The notes: generated by a model not told the origin, from the sequence alone. Shown: positions 37,406 through 45,897, counted from the stretch's first letter. The stretch is 64,000 nt of DNA from Chitinophaga pinensis DSM 2588 (GCF_000024005.1 NC_013132.1:3528001-3592000), one strand, 5' to 3'. Program-made: numbers and translations.

Positions 37406-37657
37406 CTTGTCCCGAACAATATAATAATTAAATTTAACAGTAACTTTCAAATGAAAGTGTCATGAACGAAAGTCCCCCTATAATGCCATCATGCGTGTTC
37501 AGTCATTGCTGTTGGTAGTTGTTGAGCACATGACTTATCAGCTCTTTAATTTGAATGCTATAATTCTGGTTGATCGCTATCTATGAACCTGATGCAGGTA
37601 TAAATCGTCCTGATTGCTTGTCCGCCGGTGTCAGATCGTTTATTTATTGTATCTGTC

Positions 37658-38449
37658 TTAACTTAATACCAGTCCCTCTTTCAAAGCTAACGCATACATT
37701 TCTTTATCAAAGCTATATAAATGTGGCGAGCGGTGTGCGCCAATGCTCCTTTTTTCATCCAGTTTTTTTAGCAGTCTGAGCGCAAGCAGTTTCTTTGGAA
37801 AGTTACTGACGTCCAGCTTTTTCCCCAATAATGTCTCATATAAAGCATGGATCTCGCTCAAAGTAAATTTTTCAGGCAGCATATTGAGCCCGATCGGATA
37901 GTGATACAGATGCAGTCGCATGGTATGCATCGCTTCCTGCACCATTTCGTCATGATCATATTCCAGCGGTGGCAGATTATTAATGTCAAACCAGGCACAT
38001 GCCTCAGTAATGAAGTCTGTCTGTAGTCTGGTTTTTGAAAAATCAGTAATAGCGTAAAAACCAACCGAAATCGTCTGATTAATAAGCCAGTTGCCCTCCC
38101 AGGATGGCAATCCGGTGTCTTCCAGCCATTTCTTTTTATCGAATTTGTCAAACTGAATGCGATCCGGATCGCCAAAAGTCTTGAATTGCTGCAAAAACAG
38201 ATTGTCAATGCCTGTACGGTCTTTTATATTGCGATTGGCAGCGTCCAGCAACTTCTCAGCACGCTTAATATATCCCCCTGGCAAAGACCAGTTATCGATG
38301 TTTCTGTGTTTGATAAGCAACAGCTTGAGTTGCTGTGCATGGTAACCAAAGATAGCACAGTCGATAGTAACGTGGGGAATGTAATACAAGTGTCCGTTTA
38401 GTATAAAATCCCTGAATTCTTCTTCTGTTTGCATCTCCAAAAATAACAT
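37658..38449 (-). CDS. NrtR-like Nudix transcriptional regulator
   Basis: A 263-aa protein with an N-terminal Nudix fold (about 20-165) and a C-terminal winged helix (about 180-250, SEIHALYETLLGKKL...FPKKLLALRLLKKL). The Nudix box keeps G59, E65, R73 and G80, but the catalytic REUxEE is RNIKDR (N74, D77, R78), so hydrolysis is probably lost, as in the NrtR/AraR class of regulators, which sense ADP-ribose or sugars. Two matching palindromes in the divergent promoter region (38481-38503 and 38525-38547) are candidate operators. ATG at 38434 is an alternative start. Confidence 0.85.
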   Translation of the reverse strand: MLFLEMQTEEEFRDFILNGHLYYIPHVTIDCAIFGYHAQQLKLLLIKHRNIDNWSLPGGYIKRAEKLLDAANRNIKDRTGIDNLFLQQFKTFGDPDRIQFDKFDKKKWLEDTGLPSWEGNWLINQTISVGFYAITDFSKTRLQTDFITEACAWFDINNLPPLEYDHDEMVQEAMHTMRLHLYHYPIGLNMLPEKFTLSEIHALYETLLGKKLDVSNFPKKLLALRLLKKLDEKRSIGAHRSPHLYSFDKEMYALALKEGLVLS

Positions 38450-38480
38450 TTTCCGGTGGCGGAAAGTCTCTTTTAAAATT

Positions 38481-38547
38481 TATTTAGTAAAATTTACTAA
38501 ATAATGAAATATTGTCTTTATATTCATTTAGTGAAATATACTAAATG
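38481..38547. promoter_or_regulatory. Paired operators of the NrtR-like regulator
   Basis: Two 23-bp dyads with the same 10-3-10 form and the same AAT spacer: 38481-38503 (arms TATTTAGTAA/TTACTAAATA, perfect) and 38525-38547 (CATTTAGTGA/ATACTAAATG, 8 of 10). Centres are 44 bp apart, close to four helical turns. They lie in the gap between the Nudix regulator gene (start 38449) and the secreted protein gene (start 38646). Confidence 0.7.
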
Positions 38548-38645
38548 GTGTAACTGTTAGATTATTAAGACAATACCACTATTGTGGGAAATGAAGGATT
38601 AATCACTAAAACATCAAATACCAACGACCAAAAACTACAAACCAC

Positions 38646-39014
38646 ATGAAAAAACTGAAAGCAACGCTTGTGCTGTTTATTAGCCTATTTGCCGTATCTG
38701 GCATAAAGGCACAATCAAAAGATTTTTATCCTGGTACATGGGATGTAATGATTTTTGGTACCCCTTATGGTGATGTGAAAAGGACCTTTGTACTTGAAAG
38801 AAAGGATGGTAAACTAGGAGGGGTAATAAAGGACTCAACCGGGGCAGAATTGACTAAGATTACCAAAGTGACTGAAAACGGAAAGACGGCGGCGATTGAC
38901 TTTACATCCCAGGACTATGATGTGACTTTAACAATAGATCCTGTTGACGAGGATCATGTGAAAGGTAATCTGGCTGGTTTTACAAGCACCGGCGTACGTA
39001 GAAAAGAACATTAG
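38646..39014 (+). CDS. Small secreted hypothetical protein
   Basis: A 122-aa protein with a signal peptide cleaved near GIKAQ (residue 23). The remaining ~100 residues are beta-rich (TWDVMIFGTPYGDVKRTFVLERKDGKLGG; alternating strands), reminiscent of small lipocalin/beta-barrel-like proteins, but I cannot assign a family. It is divergent from the NrtR-like regulator and is its most likely target given the two operators in the gap. Confidence 0.72.
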   Translation: MKKLKATLVLFISLFAVSGIKAQSKDFYPGTWDVMIFGTPYGDVKRTFVLERKDGKLGGVIKDSTGAELTKITKVTENGKTAAIDFTSQDYDVTLTIDPVDEDHVKGNLAGFTSTGVRRKEH

Positions 39015-39075
39015 TAAGATCAATCCTGGTGATGATAGAATAATTTTTATAATGGGGGGCCGCGTTTAAAACAGA

Positions 39076-39110
39076 AAGGGAGCACTTATAATAAGTGTTC
39101 CCTTTTTTAT
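39076..39110 (+). terminator. Intrinsic terminator after the secreted protein gene
   Basis: A 14-bp stem (39076-39089 with 39091-39104) with one G-U type pair and a tight loop, directly followed by TTTTTTAT. A good rho-independent terminator on the + strand. Confidence 0.8.
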
Positions 39111-39230
39111 TCCCCGGCCTGTAGGATTTAGCAAATTAAAACCATTATTTGTCCTATCATAACCATTGAATGACTACGCTTCGATTTTTCAGGCTGCTAT
39201 AGTTTCGTGTCTACAATTAAACTATAGAAC

Positions 39231-39995
39231 ATGTCAGTATCAAAGACAGTAGCACTGGTCACCGGTGGGAGCCGTGGCCTTGGCAGAGACATCGCTTTAA
39301 AATTAGCTGCCCAGGGAACGGATGTTATTATCACCTATAATACAAGGAAAGAGGAAGCCTTCGCAGTAGTTGAACAGATAAAGCACACCGGCGTACACGC
39401 TGTTGCATTACAACTGAGTACAGAAAATACGGGTGCGTTTCCCACATTCTTTACCACACTCACTGCTATTCTGCAGACAGACTTTCACACCGATCGTTTT
39501 GACTATCTGATCAACAACGCCGGTATCGGATTACACATGGCTTTTGAAAGCACAACAGAGGAACAATTCGACCTGCTCCTGAATGTCCTGTTCAAAGGAG
39601 TATACTTTTTTACCCAACAGGCACTTCATTACACGCGGGATGGCGGGGCTATTGTGAACCTGTCCAGCAGACTGGCACAATCAGGCGTACCCGGTTATTC
39701 GGCATATGCATCTATGAAAGGCGCCGTTGAGACGCTTACCCGCTATCAGGCAAAAGAACTGGGCTCCAGACGTATCAGGGTGAACTCGGTTGCTCCCGGA
39801 CCGACTGCTACAGATTTTGGTGGTGGTATCGTAAAGGATAATGCACAATTCAGGGCCAACGTAACTGCATTGACCGCATTAGGTCGTGTAGGAGAACCAG
39901 ACGATATCGGCGGAGTAGTCGCCTTCTTATGCTCAGATGCGGCCAGATGGGTTACCGCGCAGCGTATAGAAGTTTCCGGCGGCATGAACATATAG
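39231..39995 (+). CDS. SDR family oxidoreductase
   Basis: A 254-aa classical short-chain dehydrogenase. The cofactor motif is TGGSRGLG (13-20), the NNAG equivalent is NNAGIG, the catalytic pair is YSAYASMK, and the C-terminal SGGMNI is a family hallmark. The arginine after the glycine motif suggests NADP(H). A promoter-like TAGTTTCG lies about 30 bp upstream. It is the first of five SDR genes in this region. The substrate is unknown. Confidence 0.9.
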   Translation: MSVSKTVALVTGGSRGLGRDIALKLAAQGTDVIITYNTRKEEAFAVVEQIKHTGVHAVALQLSTENTGAFPTFFTTLTAILQTDFHTDRFDYLINNAGIGLHMAFESTTEEQFDLLLNVLFKGVYFFTQQALHYTRDGGAIVNLSSRLAQSGVPGYSAYASMKGAVETLTRYQAKELGSRRIRVNSVAPGPTATDFGGGIVKDNAQFRANVTALTALGRVGEPDDIGGVVAFLCSDAARWVTAQRIEVSGGMNI

Positions 39996-40160
39996 TCAAC
40001 AGTTCAGCATTTACTAATTGGTTTGATTCCTGTATTCATTTATGTTTTTTTTATTAAAAAAAGTTCCGGACACGCAGTAAGAAATTACCCTAAACCACTT
40101 TTGCTGTAGTCTAAATAAAAGCGGCTATTGGGGTCCGATACTTTTCCTGGTATCATAGGA

Positions 40161-40236
40161 GTTACCTTGTTACCTGTATGTTACTGTTACTTTTAGTTAC
40201 AAGGTTACTAAAATAAACTTTGCTGCTCTACCTTTG
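40161..40236 (+). promoter_or_regulatory. Promoter with GTTAC operator array for the SDR gene
   Basis: Six GTTAC words at 40161, 40169, 40180, 40186, 40196 and 40204, followed by a perfect -7 box TACCTTTG at 40229-40236, 28 bp before the start codon. The last three words have the same spacing (10, 8) as those in the HxlR promoter at 22749-22771, and the 32-bp block at 40186 matches it 28/32. Confidence 0.6.
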
Positions 40237-40263
40237 TAGCTCAGGAATTAAATCAATAGAAAC

Positions 40264-41019
40264 ATGGGAAAATTAAATAACAAAGTAGTCCTGGTAACAG
40301 GTGCATCAAAAGGAATCGGAGCGTCTATAGCAAAGTATCTCGCAGCAGAGGGAGCAAAGGTAGTAGTGAATTATGCAGCCAGTAAAGAGGGCGCAGAGAA
40401 GGTAGTAAAAGCGATTACTGATAATGGAGGTACAGCTATTGCTGTACAGGCAGATATAGCAAACGAAGCCGATGTTAACAGGCTGTTTGACGAAACCAAA
40501 AATGCTTTTGGTGGTTTAGATGTTTTGATCAATAATGCAGGTATCTATCAATACGAGCCAATTGAACAGGTATCGGCTACCACATTTCACCAGCAATTCA
40601 ACACAAATGTCTGGGGATCTATTCTGACGATACAGGCATCATTAAAATTGTTTGGCGATAAAGGAGGGAACATTATCAATATCAGTTCCGGCGCCAGTAA
40701 AATGCCTATGGTAACAGGATCCGTGTATTCTGCGTCAAAGGCTGCATTGGATGCTATAACCGTTGCTTTATCAAAAGAACTGGGTGCCAGAAATATCCGT
40801 ATCAATTCTCTTTTGCCAGGTTCCGTGGAAACTGAAGGTACACATACATCGGGCGTGATGGGCAGTGATTTTGAGAAAGTATTGATTGCAAATACGCCGC
40901 TTGGCCGAATGGGACAGCCTGAAGATATTGCAAAAGCAGCCGTGTTTTTAGCTTCTGATGAATCAGCATGGATTACCGGAGAGCAGCTTGCTGTTTCCGG
41001 TGGCATTTACGGGTTCTAA
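40264..41019 (+). CDS. SDR family oxidoreductase
   Basis: A 251-aa classical SDR: TGASKGIG (13-20), NNAGIY, catalytic YSASK and the terminal VSGGIYGF. Close to glucose/3-oxoacyl-ACP reductase-like SDRs. The upstream region carries the GTTAC array shared with the HxlR gene at 22372-22725, a pattern seen when an HxlR repressor controls an SDR. The inferred regulator lies 17 kb away. Confidence 0.9.
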   Translation: MGKLNNKVVLVTGASKGIGASIAKYLAAEGAKVVVNYAASKEGAEKVVKAITDNGGTAIAVQADIANEADVNRLFDETKNAFGGLDVLINNAGIYQYEPIEQVSATTFHQQFNTNVWGSILTIQASLKLFGDKGGNIINISSGASKMPMVTGSVYSASKAALDAITVALSKELGARNIRINSLLPGSVETEGTHTSGVMGSDFEKVLIANTPLGRMGQPEDIAKAAVFLASDESAWITGEQLAVSGGIYGF

Positions 41020-41090
41020 AGTTATGCCAGGACAGCGCCTGCTGACAACGAATATCATAGATATATCGGAACACTTACCATAATTTTTTA

Positions 41091-41278
41091 CGCGGGTTTT
41101 CCTTAACAGCCAGTAATGTTGAAATTTCCAGTGCGACAGGGAAGCGTGTCTATATGAAACGTTGAATGGTGATAGTAAGCTAACTGTAAATGTTGCTGCT
41201 TTACCGGCAGGGATGTATTTCGTAGTTATCCACCGTAAGAATATGAATAGCATTAAACTGACTTTCGCTAAGATGTAG
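41091..41278 (+). pseudogene. Remnant of a T9SS type A sorting domain with a frameshift
   Basis: Two frames meet here. In the first (ending at a stop near 41167) one reads SNVEISSATGKRVYMKR; in the next, one base out, LNGDSKLTVNVAALPAGMY, FVVIHRKNMN and IKLTFAKM up to the stop at 41276-41278. Joined, this is the end of a sorting domain (strand-turn-strand, PAGMYFV, basic C-terminus). A single-base loss near 41163 explains the break; the YPNP part and the rest of the protein are missing. The gene that carried it has been deleted or replaced by the SDR gene. Confidence 0.7.
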
Positions 41279-41382
41279 GAAGTGGATATACTATATGATG
41301 AAAAGAGGATGTATCGAAAATAAATGAACATCCTTAGAATTACTTAAATGACTACCTGATTCCATCAGGTACCCGAATAAAG

Positions 41383-41420
41383 AGAGCCTGTATCTTACTT
41401 TTGATACAGGCTCTTTTTTA
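41383..41420 (+). terminator. Intrinsic terminator
   Basis: A perfect 12-bp stem (41383-41394 with 41403-41414), 8-nt loop and a following T-run (TTTTTTA). Ends + strand transcription from the SDR gene and the T9SS remnant; it also lies downstream of the - strand gene at 41494. Confidence 0.8.
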
Positions 41421-41493
41421 TTTGCAGGCAGGTGTATAGAACATTGGTATCTTGATGTTAGATAGCCTATCCAAATGGTCGATCCTGAAATAC

Positions 41494-41928
41494 TTAAAAC
41501 TGTAAGGATCTTCCCATATAACATCTGAAATCTATTCTATTGTTTTCAATTTTTACATTTTTCTTAATGGCATCCAATGAATATCCATCAAAACTTGCTA
41601 CTGTGATCTTGTAAATACCTTTGGGTATCATACGGCATCCCTGGCCCTTATTGAACTCCAGCTTAAATGTATCAACGCCATCAAACCATATGACACCATC
41701 CTCCACCCTTCTGCCTGTTACACTCTCAAATATGTCAAAACACACCAGACCTGCGCTATTTTCATACAGTGTATCTTTCACGTTAACCACGCACATCTTT
41801 CCCCAATATTTATGCGTCTTAGTTGTATCGATTCGGACGAGCATTCTGTTATGCGACTTACAGCATTTGCAGGGACGGCATCCTAAAACAAAGCAAACTG
41901 TTACTAGTAACGGGATAAAATATTTCAT
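41494..41928 (-). CDS. Hypothetical lipoprotein, beta-rich
   Basis: A 144-aa lipoprotein with cysteine at residue 17 (CFVLGC) and a cysteine-rich start (CRPCKCCKSH). The rest is a single beta-sandwich-like domain (GVIWFDGVDTFKLEFNKG...GIYKITVASFDGYS), similar in feel to carboxypeptidase regulatory-like modules. The CxxCxCC cluster next to the lipid anchor is odd and could bind metal. Family not recognised. Confidence 0.62.
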   Translation of the reverse strand: MKYFIPLLVTVCFVLGCRPCKCCKSHNRMLVRIDTTKTHKYWGKMCVVNVKDTLYENSAGLVCFDIFESVTGRRVEDGVIWFDGVDTFKLEFNKGQGCRMIPKGIYKITVASFDGYSLDAIKKNVKIENNRIDFRCYMGRSLQF

Positions 41929-42235
41929 TATAAGCTCTAATCTGATTTATTTTTTCTTAATGAATTGGATCTTGGACGTATAGTTGATGCATTGATTTAC
42001 ACTGATCTTCGGTGCCGAACAAAAGGTAAGTGTAGGGTATAGGATAAAACAGAAAGCGCGAACAGCTTCTAATCTCCTGCGCACTTACAGGGAGAACCGT
42101 CGAGCCTTCTTATTGATAATTTTAAAAGCATTAATATTACAAAACCTTTTTTGTTATTATTTAAATCAAGTTTAATAATATCACTCCTGTACGGTAGAAG
42201 AGAAATAGTTTCTTTCTACATCATAACAAAGAACA
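41929..42235. other. Intergenic gap, nothing assignable
   Basis: 307 bp between divergent genes. It is AT-rich and must hold the promoters of both genes, but I see no coding frame, repeat or RNA-like structure that I can support. Confidence 0.5.
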
Positions 42236-43210
42236 ATGAAACATCTAATAATACTTGTACTTTCTGGCCTGATATTTTTTTCAAACCTGACATTAAAAAG
42301 CCAGGCATTGATACATTACAGCAAAACCATCAAACCAGACTATTGTTTGAAAGACTCAATTGATGTAAAGGATGTTATTGGAAGACCTGTGAAGATCTGG
42401 CATGAGGGCGGCGTTTTTTCCACACTTGATATGTCGAAAAAGATTAAGTGGCCATCTGAAGAGATAAGGAAAAGAGGAGGACAAAGTGGTTGGGGTACAT
42501 TTGAGCCCAAGGCGGGTGATACCGGTATTGTTACGCATATCTTCACCGAAAAGTCGGGTGTAAATAAATATATTTATTTGCTAAAAATTCAAGGTAACTA
42601 TGTTCCTGTAGCTTGCTCCTACATTACAAGCGTGGATCTATTGGACAGTCACAAACAATACGAGCAGGATTGGATAAATGACTCCATAAATAATGTAAAT
42701 TATGCTGCTGGTTGTAAATTCAAAATTAGAAATGTAAACAATAGCTGGAGTCGGGCCGGACTTAACAATATTGATAAGCAGTCGGAGGATTTTGCTTGTT
42801 CCTTAATAAAAAAAGGGATCGACACAATTATGCTTTGCAAATACATTTTTGATAATGGCTCCTTGCCCGGGGAGAAAGGGTTCATTTTGTGGATTGATAA
42901 TGGGCAGGGATATGTAAAGTCGTACTTCAATAATGCAAGTCATGAGCCGACAAACAATAAAGCCATGTCATTCGATTCAAGAGACTTAATTGATTACTTT
43001 TTTATAAACAGACTCGACACAGTAACAAGTACTCCCAAATCTGAAATCTGGATAAGCCATTCCTTAGGTTATAGTATTCAACTTTACGTGCCTGGTTTTT
43101 TTTACAGAGAACGTTTAACTGATTTTATCATCAAGCAAGACACAACACATCCCAAATCAATATGGTGGAATATGATTTCAGAAAAGCTTATGACACTAAA
43201 GCAAGAATAG
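42236..43210 (+). CDS. Hypothetical secreted protein
   Basis: A 324-aa protein with a signal peptide (MKHLIILVLSGLIFFSNLTLKSQ). The mature part has mixed alpha/beta character and several conserved-looking tryptophan and glycine sites (SGWGTFEPKAGDTG), but no domain I recognise. It stands alone; the base composition is more AT-rich than that of the neighbouring metabolic genes, which may point to acquisition. Confidence 0.6.
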   Translation: MKHLIILVLSGLIFFSNLTLKSQALIHYSKTIKPDYCLKDSIDVKDVIGRPVKIWHEGGVFSTLDMSKKIKWPSEEIRKRGGQSGWGTFEPKAGDTGIVTHIFTEKSGVNKYIYLLKIQGNYVPVACSYITSVDLLDSHKQYEQDWINDSINNVNYAAGCKFKIRNVNNSWSRAGLNNIDKQSEDFACSLIKKGIDTIMLCKYIFDNGSLPGEKGFILWIDNGQGYVKSYFNNASHEPTNNKAMSFDSRDLIDYFFINRLDTVTSTPKSEIWISHSLGYSIQLYVPGFFYRERLTDFIIKQDTTHPKSIWWNMISEKLMTLKQE

Positions 43211-43363
43211 CTATTATCGCGATGAAGCAGGACGCTACATATTTGTCTAAAACAGAAATGTTTGTAAATTACAAGGCTTTTCATCAATAGGGCAGGGCAA
43301 TTGAATGCCCTGCCCATTTCAATATGCTATTTAAATTGCAAACATAACATCGCCGGAGCGCGT

Positions 43364-43762
43364 TTAGAATGGCGAAATAACAGTTTCTTCTCTATTCAAT
43401 AGCTTGTTAACCGCCTCGTGCAACTGTGTTTTTGTAAACGGTTTTTTGAGAAAGGCATCAGCACCATTTTCGAGTGCTACATCCTCAGCCGCCGCATCAA
43501 TACCAGAGATCATAATGACTTTTGCTGCAGGATGTTCTTCTTTTACAAAATTTAGAAAGTCGATGCCAAAACCGTCAGGCAGGCGATTGTCTAATAATAT
43601 TAGAGAAGGCTTTTCTTGTAGAAGAAATTCCTCAGCTTTGGCAATACTTTGTACATGTTCGACCTCCATTCCTTTTCCTTCGAGTAGTATGTTCAACAGC
43701 AGACACAGGTCTCCTTCGTCATCAACGATTAATACTTTGCTGGGAGCAGTTTTAGTTTTCAT
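43364..43762 (-). CDS. Single-domain response regulator
   Basis: A 132-aa CheY-like receiver. The acidic pocket is VDDEGD (13-18), the phospho-accepting aspartate is D58 (ILLDNRL), the switch serine is in ISGID and the lysine is in FLKKPF (about 107). No output domain follows, so it either acts through partner proteins or a diffusible histidine phosphotransfer chain. No histidine kinase gene is adjacent; the only kinase in the window is at 59058. Confidence 0.9.
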   Translation of the reverse strand: MKTKTAPSKVLIVDDEGDLCLLLNILLEGKGMEVEHVQSIAKAEEFLLQEKPSLILLDNRLPDGFGIDFLNFVKEEHPAAKVIMISGIDAAAEDVALENGADAFLKKPFTKTQLHEAVNKLLNREETVISPF

Positions 43763-43933
43763 GCTTGTATTGTTAGTTGTTATTATTTAATTAAAAAGCA
43801 TGCCAAATAGCAAAAATTGTTCATCCGAATGGTAGAATGGCGTTAACTGCTCAAAGACCGTTAATGATGCGCTTTGAAATCTGCGGCACGGGTAACATTA
43901 CTGTTTAACAATAAGTAAGGGTATGGAACCTGT

Positions 43934-44692
43934 TTAAAAGTGATATACTCCGCCATCGGCAACGATTTCCTGGCCGATTACAAAAGAAGAGTCGTCAGAA
44001 CCAAGGAAAACGGCCACTTTACCCATTTCTGAGGGGAGCCCTATACGCTGAACGAGGTTCGAGGTGCCGACATGTTGTTTTAGCTCCATGGCGATATCCG
44101 TAGGAATTCCAAACTTTTCGAACACCGGGGTATCAATTGTTCCGGGACTTAATATATTCACCCGGATCTTCCTATTGGCCAGGTCTTTTGAAAACGAGCG
44201 GGCAAAGTTCACTACAGCTGCTTTAGCGCCTCCATAGGTCGTCAGTCCGTCCAGGGGTTTGTGTGCTGCAAGAGAGCCGATCATCACTACCGATGCGCCA
44301 TCTTTTAAGTAGGGGAGTGCTTTCTGTACAGTAAAGAAAACGCTTTTGAGGTTCAGGTTCATTATTTTATCGAAACTATCCTCTGTAACGTCCGCCAGAT
44401 TTCCGGCAGTACCTGCACCTATGGCGCCACCTGCATTTACGACCAGTACATCCAGTTTACCGAATTTCTGCGCTGTTTCGGCAAACATGCCAGTCAGCTC
44501 ATCCAATTTAGTTACGTCACATCTGATCCCAATAAATTGATCGCCAAGTGCAGCTACAGCACTTTTAAGCGTCTCTTCATTTCTACCCACAATTGTACCT
44601 ACTGCGCCTTCTGCCGCATATTCTTTGGCTATACCGAATCCTATTCCGCTGTTGCCGCCGGTTATTACTGCTACCTTGTTTTTGAGTCTCAT
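43934..44692 (-). CDS. SDR family oxidoreductase (Crp-box promoter)
   Basis: A 252-aa SDR: TGGNSGIG (12-19), NAGGAIG, catalytic YGGAK and VADGGVYHF at the C-terminus. It is a clear paralog of the SDR at 45898. The - strand promoter has a perfect TACTTTTG -7 box (44757-44764) and a Crp-type palindrome at 44809-44824, centred 56 bp from the -7 box, exactly as in the paralog. The Crp/Fnr gene at 45000 is the obvious regulator. Confidence 0.9.
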   Translation of the reverse strand: MRLKNKVAVITGGNSGIGFGIAKEYAAEGAVGTIVGRNEETLKSAVAALGDQFIGIRCDVTKLDELTGMFAETAQKFGKLDVLVVNAGGAIGAGTAGNLADVTEDSFDKIMNLNLKSVFFTVQKALPYLKDGASVVMIGSLAAHKPLDGLTTYGGAKAAVVNFARSFSKDLANRKIRVNILSPGTIDTPVFEKFGIPTDIAMELKQHVGTSNLVQRIGLPSEMGKVAVFLGSDDSSFVIGQEIVADGGVYHF

Positions 44693-44756
44693 TTTTTTGA
44701 ATTGAAGTTTATGAAGTCAGTGCGGATAGCGAATATTTCCCGTCTTTGCTTCGGGT

Positions 44757-44824
44757 CAAAAGTAGGACGACTGTATTGGAAGATAGCGGTCATTTGACTT
44801 AAAATACATGTGACATTTGTCACT
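44757..44824 (-). promoter_or_regulatory. Crp/Fnr-type promoter of the SDR gene
   Basis: The -7 box TACTTTTG (- strand, 44757-44764) and the dyad GTGACAAATGTCAC (- strand, 44810-44823). The block 44788-44823 matches 28 of 36 bases with 45809-45844 in the sister promoter. A site at about -66 from the expected start of transcription is typical of class I activation by Crp. Confidence 0.65.
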
Positions 44825-44999
44825 ATGTCAAAAGCATAATTGTGGAGAAAGAGTAGCCCTGACACCTGCTCCTCTACGTTAACGGTCAAATATGGAAGGG
44901 TTAAAAAAAGGAGATAGATATTATACCCTGCGGGTATGGCTGTAATCTGATCTTTGTTCGATCCTGAAGCGAATTCAATAAGGTTTTCTGATACGCGCT

Positions 45000-45578
45000 T
45001 TATTTGTGAAGGAAATGATTCCTGACGCGACTAAGTGTTTCCCTTGAGATGCCCAGATATGAGGCGATCATATGTAGCGGAATCCGGTAAAAGATGTCCG
45101 GGTAAGTATTGATGAAATGCTGGTATTTTTCTTCCGCTGAAAAACTGATATTGCTGACTATCCGGCGTTGGCTGGCTTCGAAACTTCTTGCTTTAAGGGT
45201 TTCGACCATGTCACGTAGCTTGGGGATAGTCATTTGTAAATGGATGTAATCTGTTTGACTGATCAGGATCAATTCAGAATCTTCCAGCGCATCAATGTTG
45301 TTTTTAGATGGTATACCATTATTTAAGCTTTCCTGATCGCTCATCCACCAGTTCTCTACGGCGAATCTCAGCATGTGTTCGGTACCATTTTCGCCTACAA
45401 GATACAAACGCAGACATCCTTTTACAACGAAGCAGTTATTGACGCAAACATCTCCTTCCTGAAGCAGATACTGCCTTTTGCGGAGTTTCTTTTCCACGCT
45501 GACGGCCCGTACCGCTGCAATTTCCTGCTCATTCAGTCCGGCTTTTTCAATTAGGTATTGTTCAAATACTTCAAACAT
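45000..45578 (-). CDS. Crp/Fnr family transcriptional regulator
   Basis: A 192-aa regulator: an N-terminal cyclic-nucleotide-binding fold (about 20-125, LRKRQYLLQEGDVC, VKGCLRLYL) and a C-terminal helix-turn-helix (about 160-190, HMIASYLGISRETLSRVR). There is no Fnr-type four-cysteine set, so oxygen sensing by FeS is unlikely; the phosphate-binding arginine of true Crp is not obvious. It lies between two SDR genes with matching dyads upstream and is their likely regulator. Confidence 0.88.
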   Translation of the reverse strand: MFEVFEQYLIEKAGLNEQEIAAVRAVSVEKKLRKRQYLLQEGDVCVNNCFVVKGCLRLYLVGENGTEHMLRFAVENWWMSDQESLNNGIPSKNNIDALEDSELILISQTDYIHLQMTIPKLRDMVETLKARSFEASQRRIVSNISFSAEEKYQHFINTYPDIFYRIPLHMIASYLGISRETLSRVRNHFLHK

Positions 45579-45807
45579 TATTTTCTATACGTTAAGCGAA
45601 ATTATTCAAAATCGGTGTTTATCTGCTTCAGCCTAAAGAAATGAAATTTTCGTGACAGAACAGCGATAGTGCCGTTCGGACCTGTCTACCCTGTCCGTCC
45701 TTTGTTTGATAGATATCACGGTTCGAACACTGTTAGTCAGGAAGCTATGCAGGCATTAAAAGACGATTGTATTGCCGACATTCCGGTAGCGCGACCTGGT
45801 AGTAACC

Positions 45808-45875
45808 TGTGATATTTGTCACAAGCATTTTGCGTCAAATGCCCTTTCAGTATCAGGCGCTTAGTGTGACCTTTG
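45808..45875 (+). promoter_or_regulatory. Crp/Fnr-type promoter of the second SDR gene
   Basis: TGTGATATTTGTCACA at 45808-45823 is a full match to the enteric Crp consensus TGTGA-N6-TCACA. A -7-like box GACCTTTG is at 45868-45875; centres are 56 bp apart. The same geometry and flanking bases occur in the promoter of the SDR at 43934-44692. Confidence 0.65.
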
Positions 45876-45897
45876 AAAATAGTAAAAATTAATGTTT

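Noticed and set aside
40963..41331. 122-codon - strand ORF
   Set aside because: It is antisense to the SDR end and the T9SS remnant, with no family similarity.
41291..41524. 77-codon - strand ORF
   Set aside because: It spans the terminator at 41383-41420 and overlaps the end of the lipoprotein gene; no domain signal.
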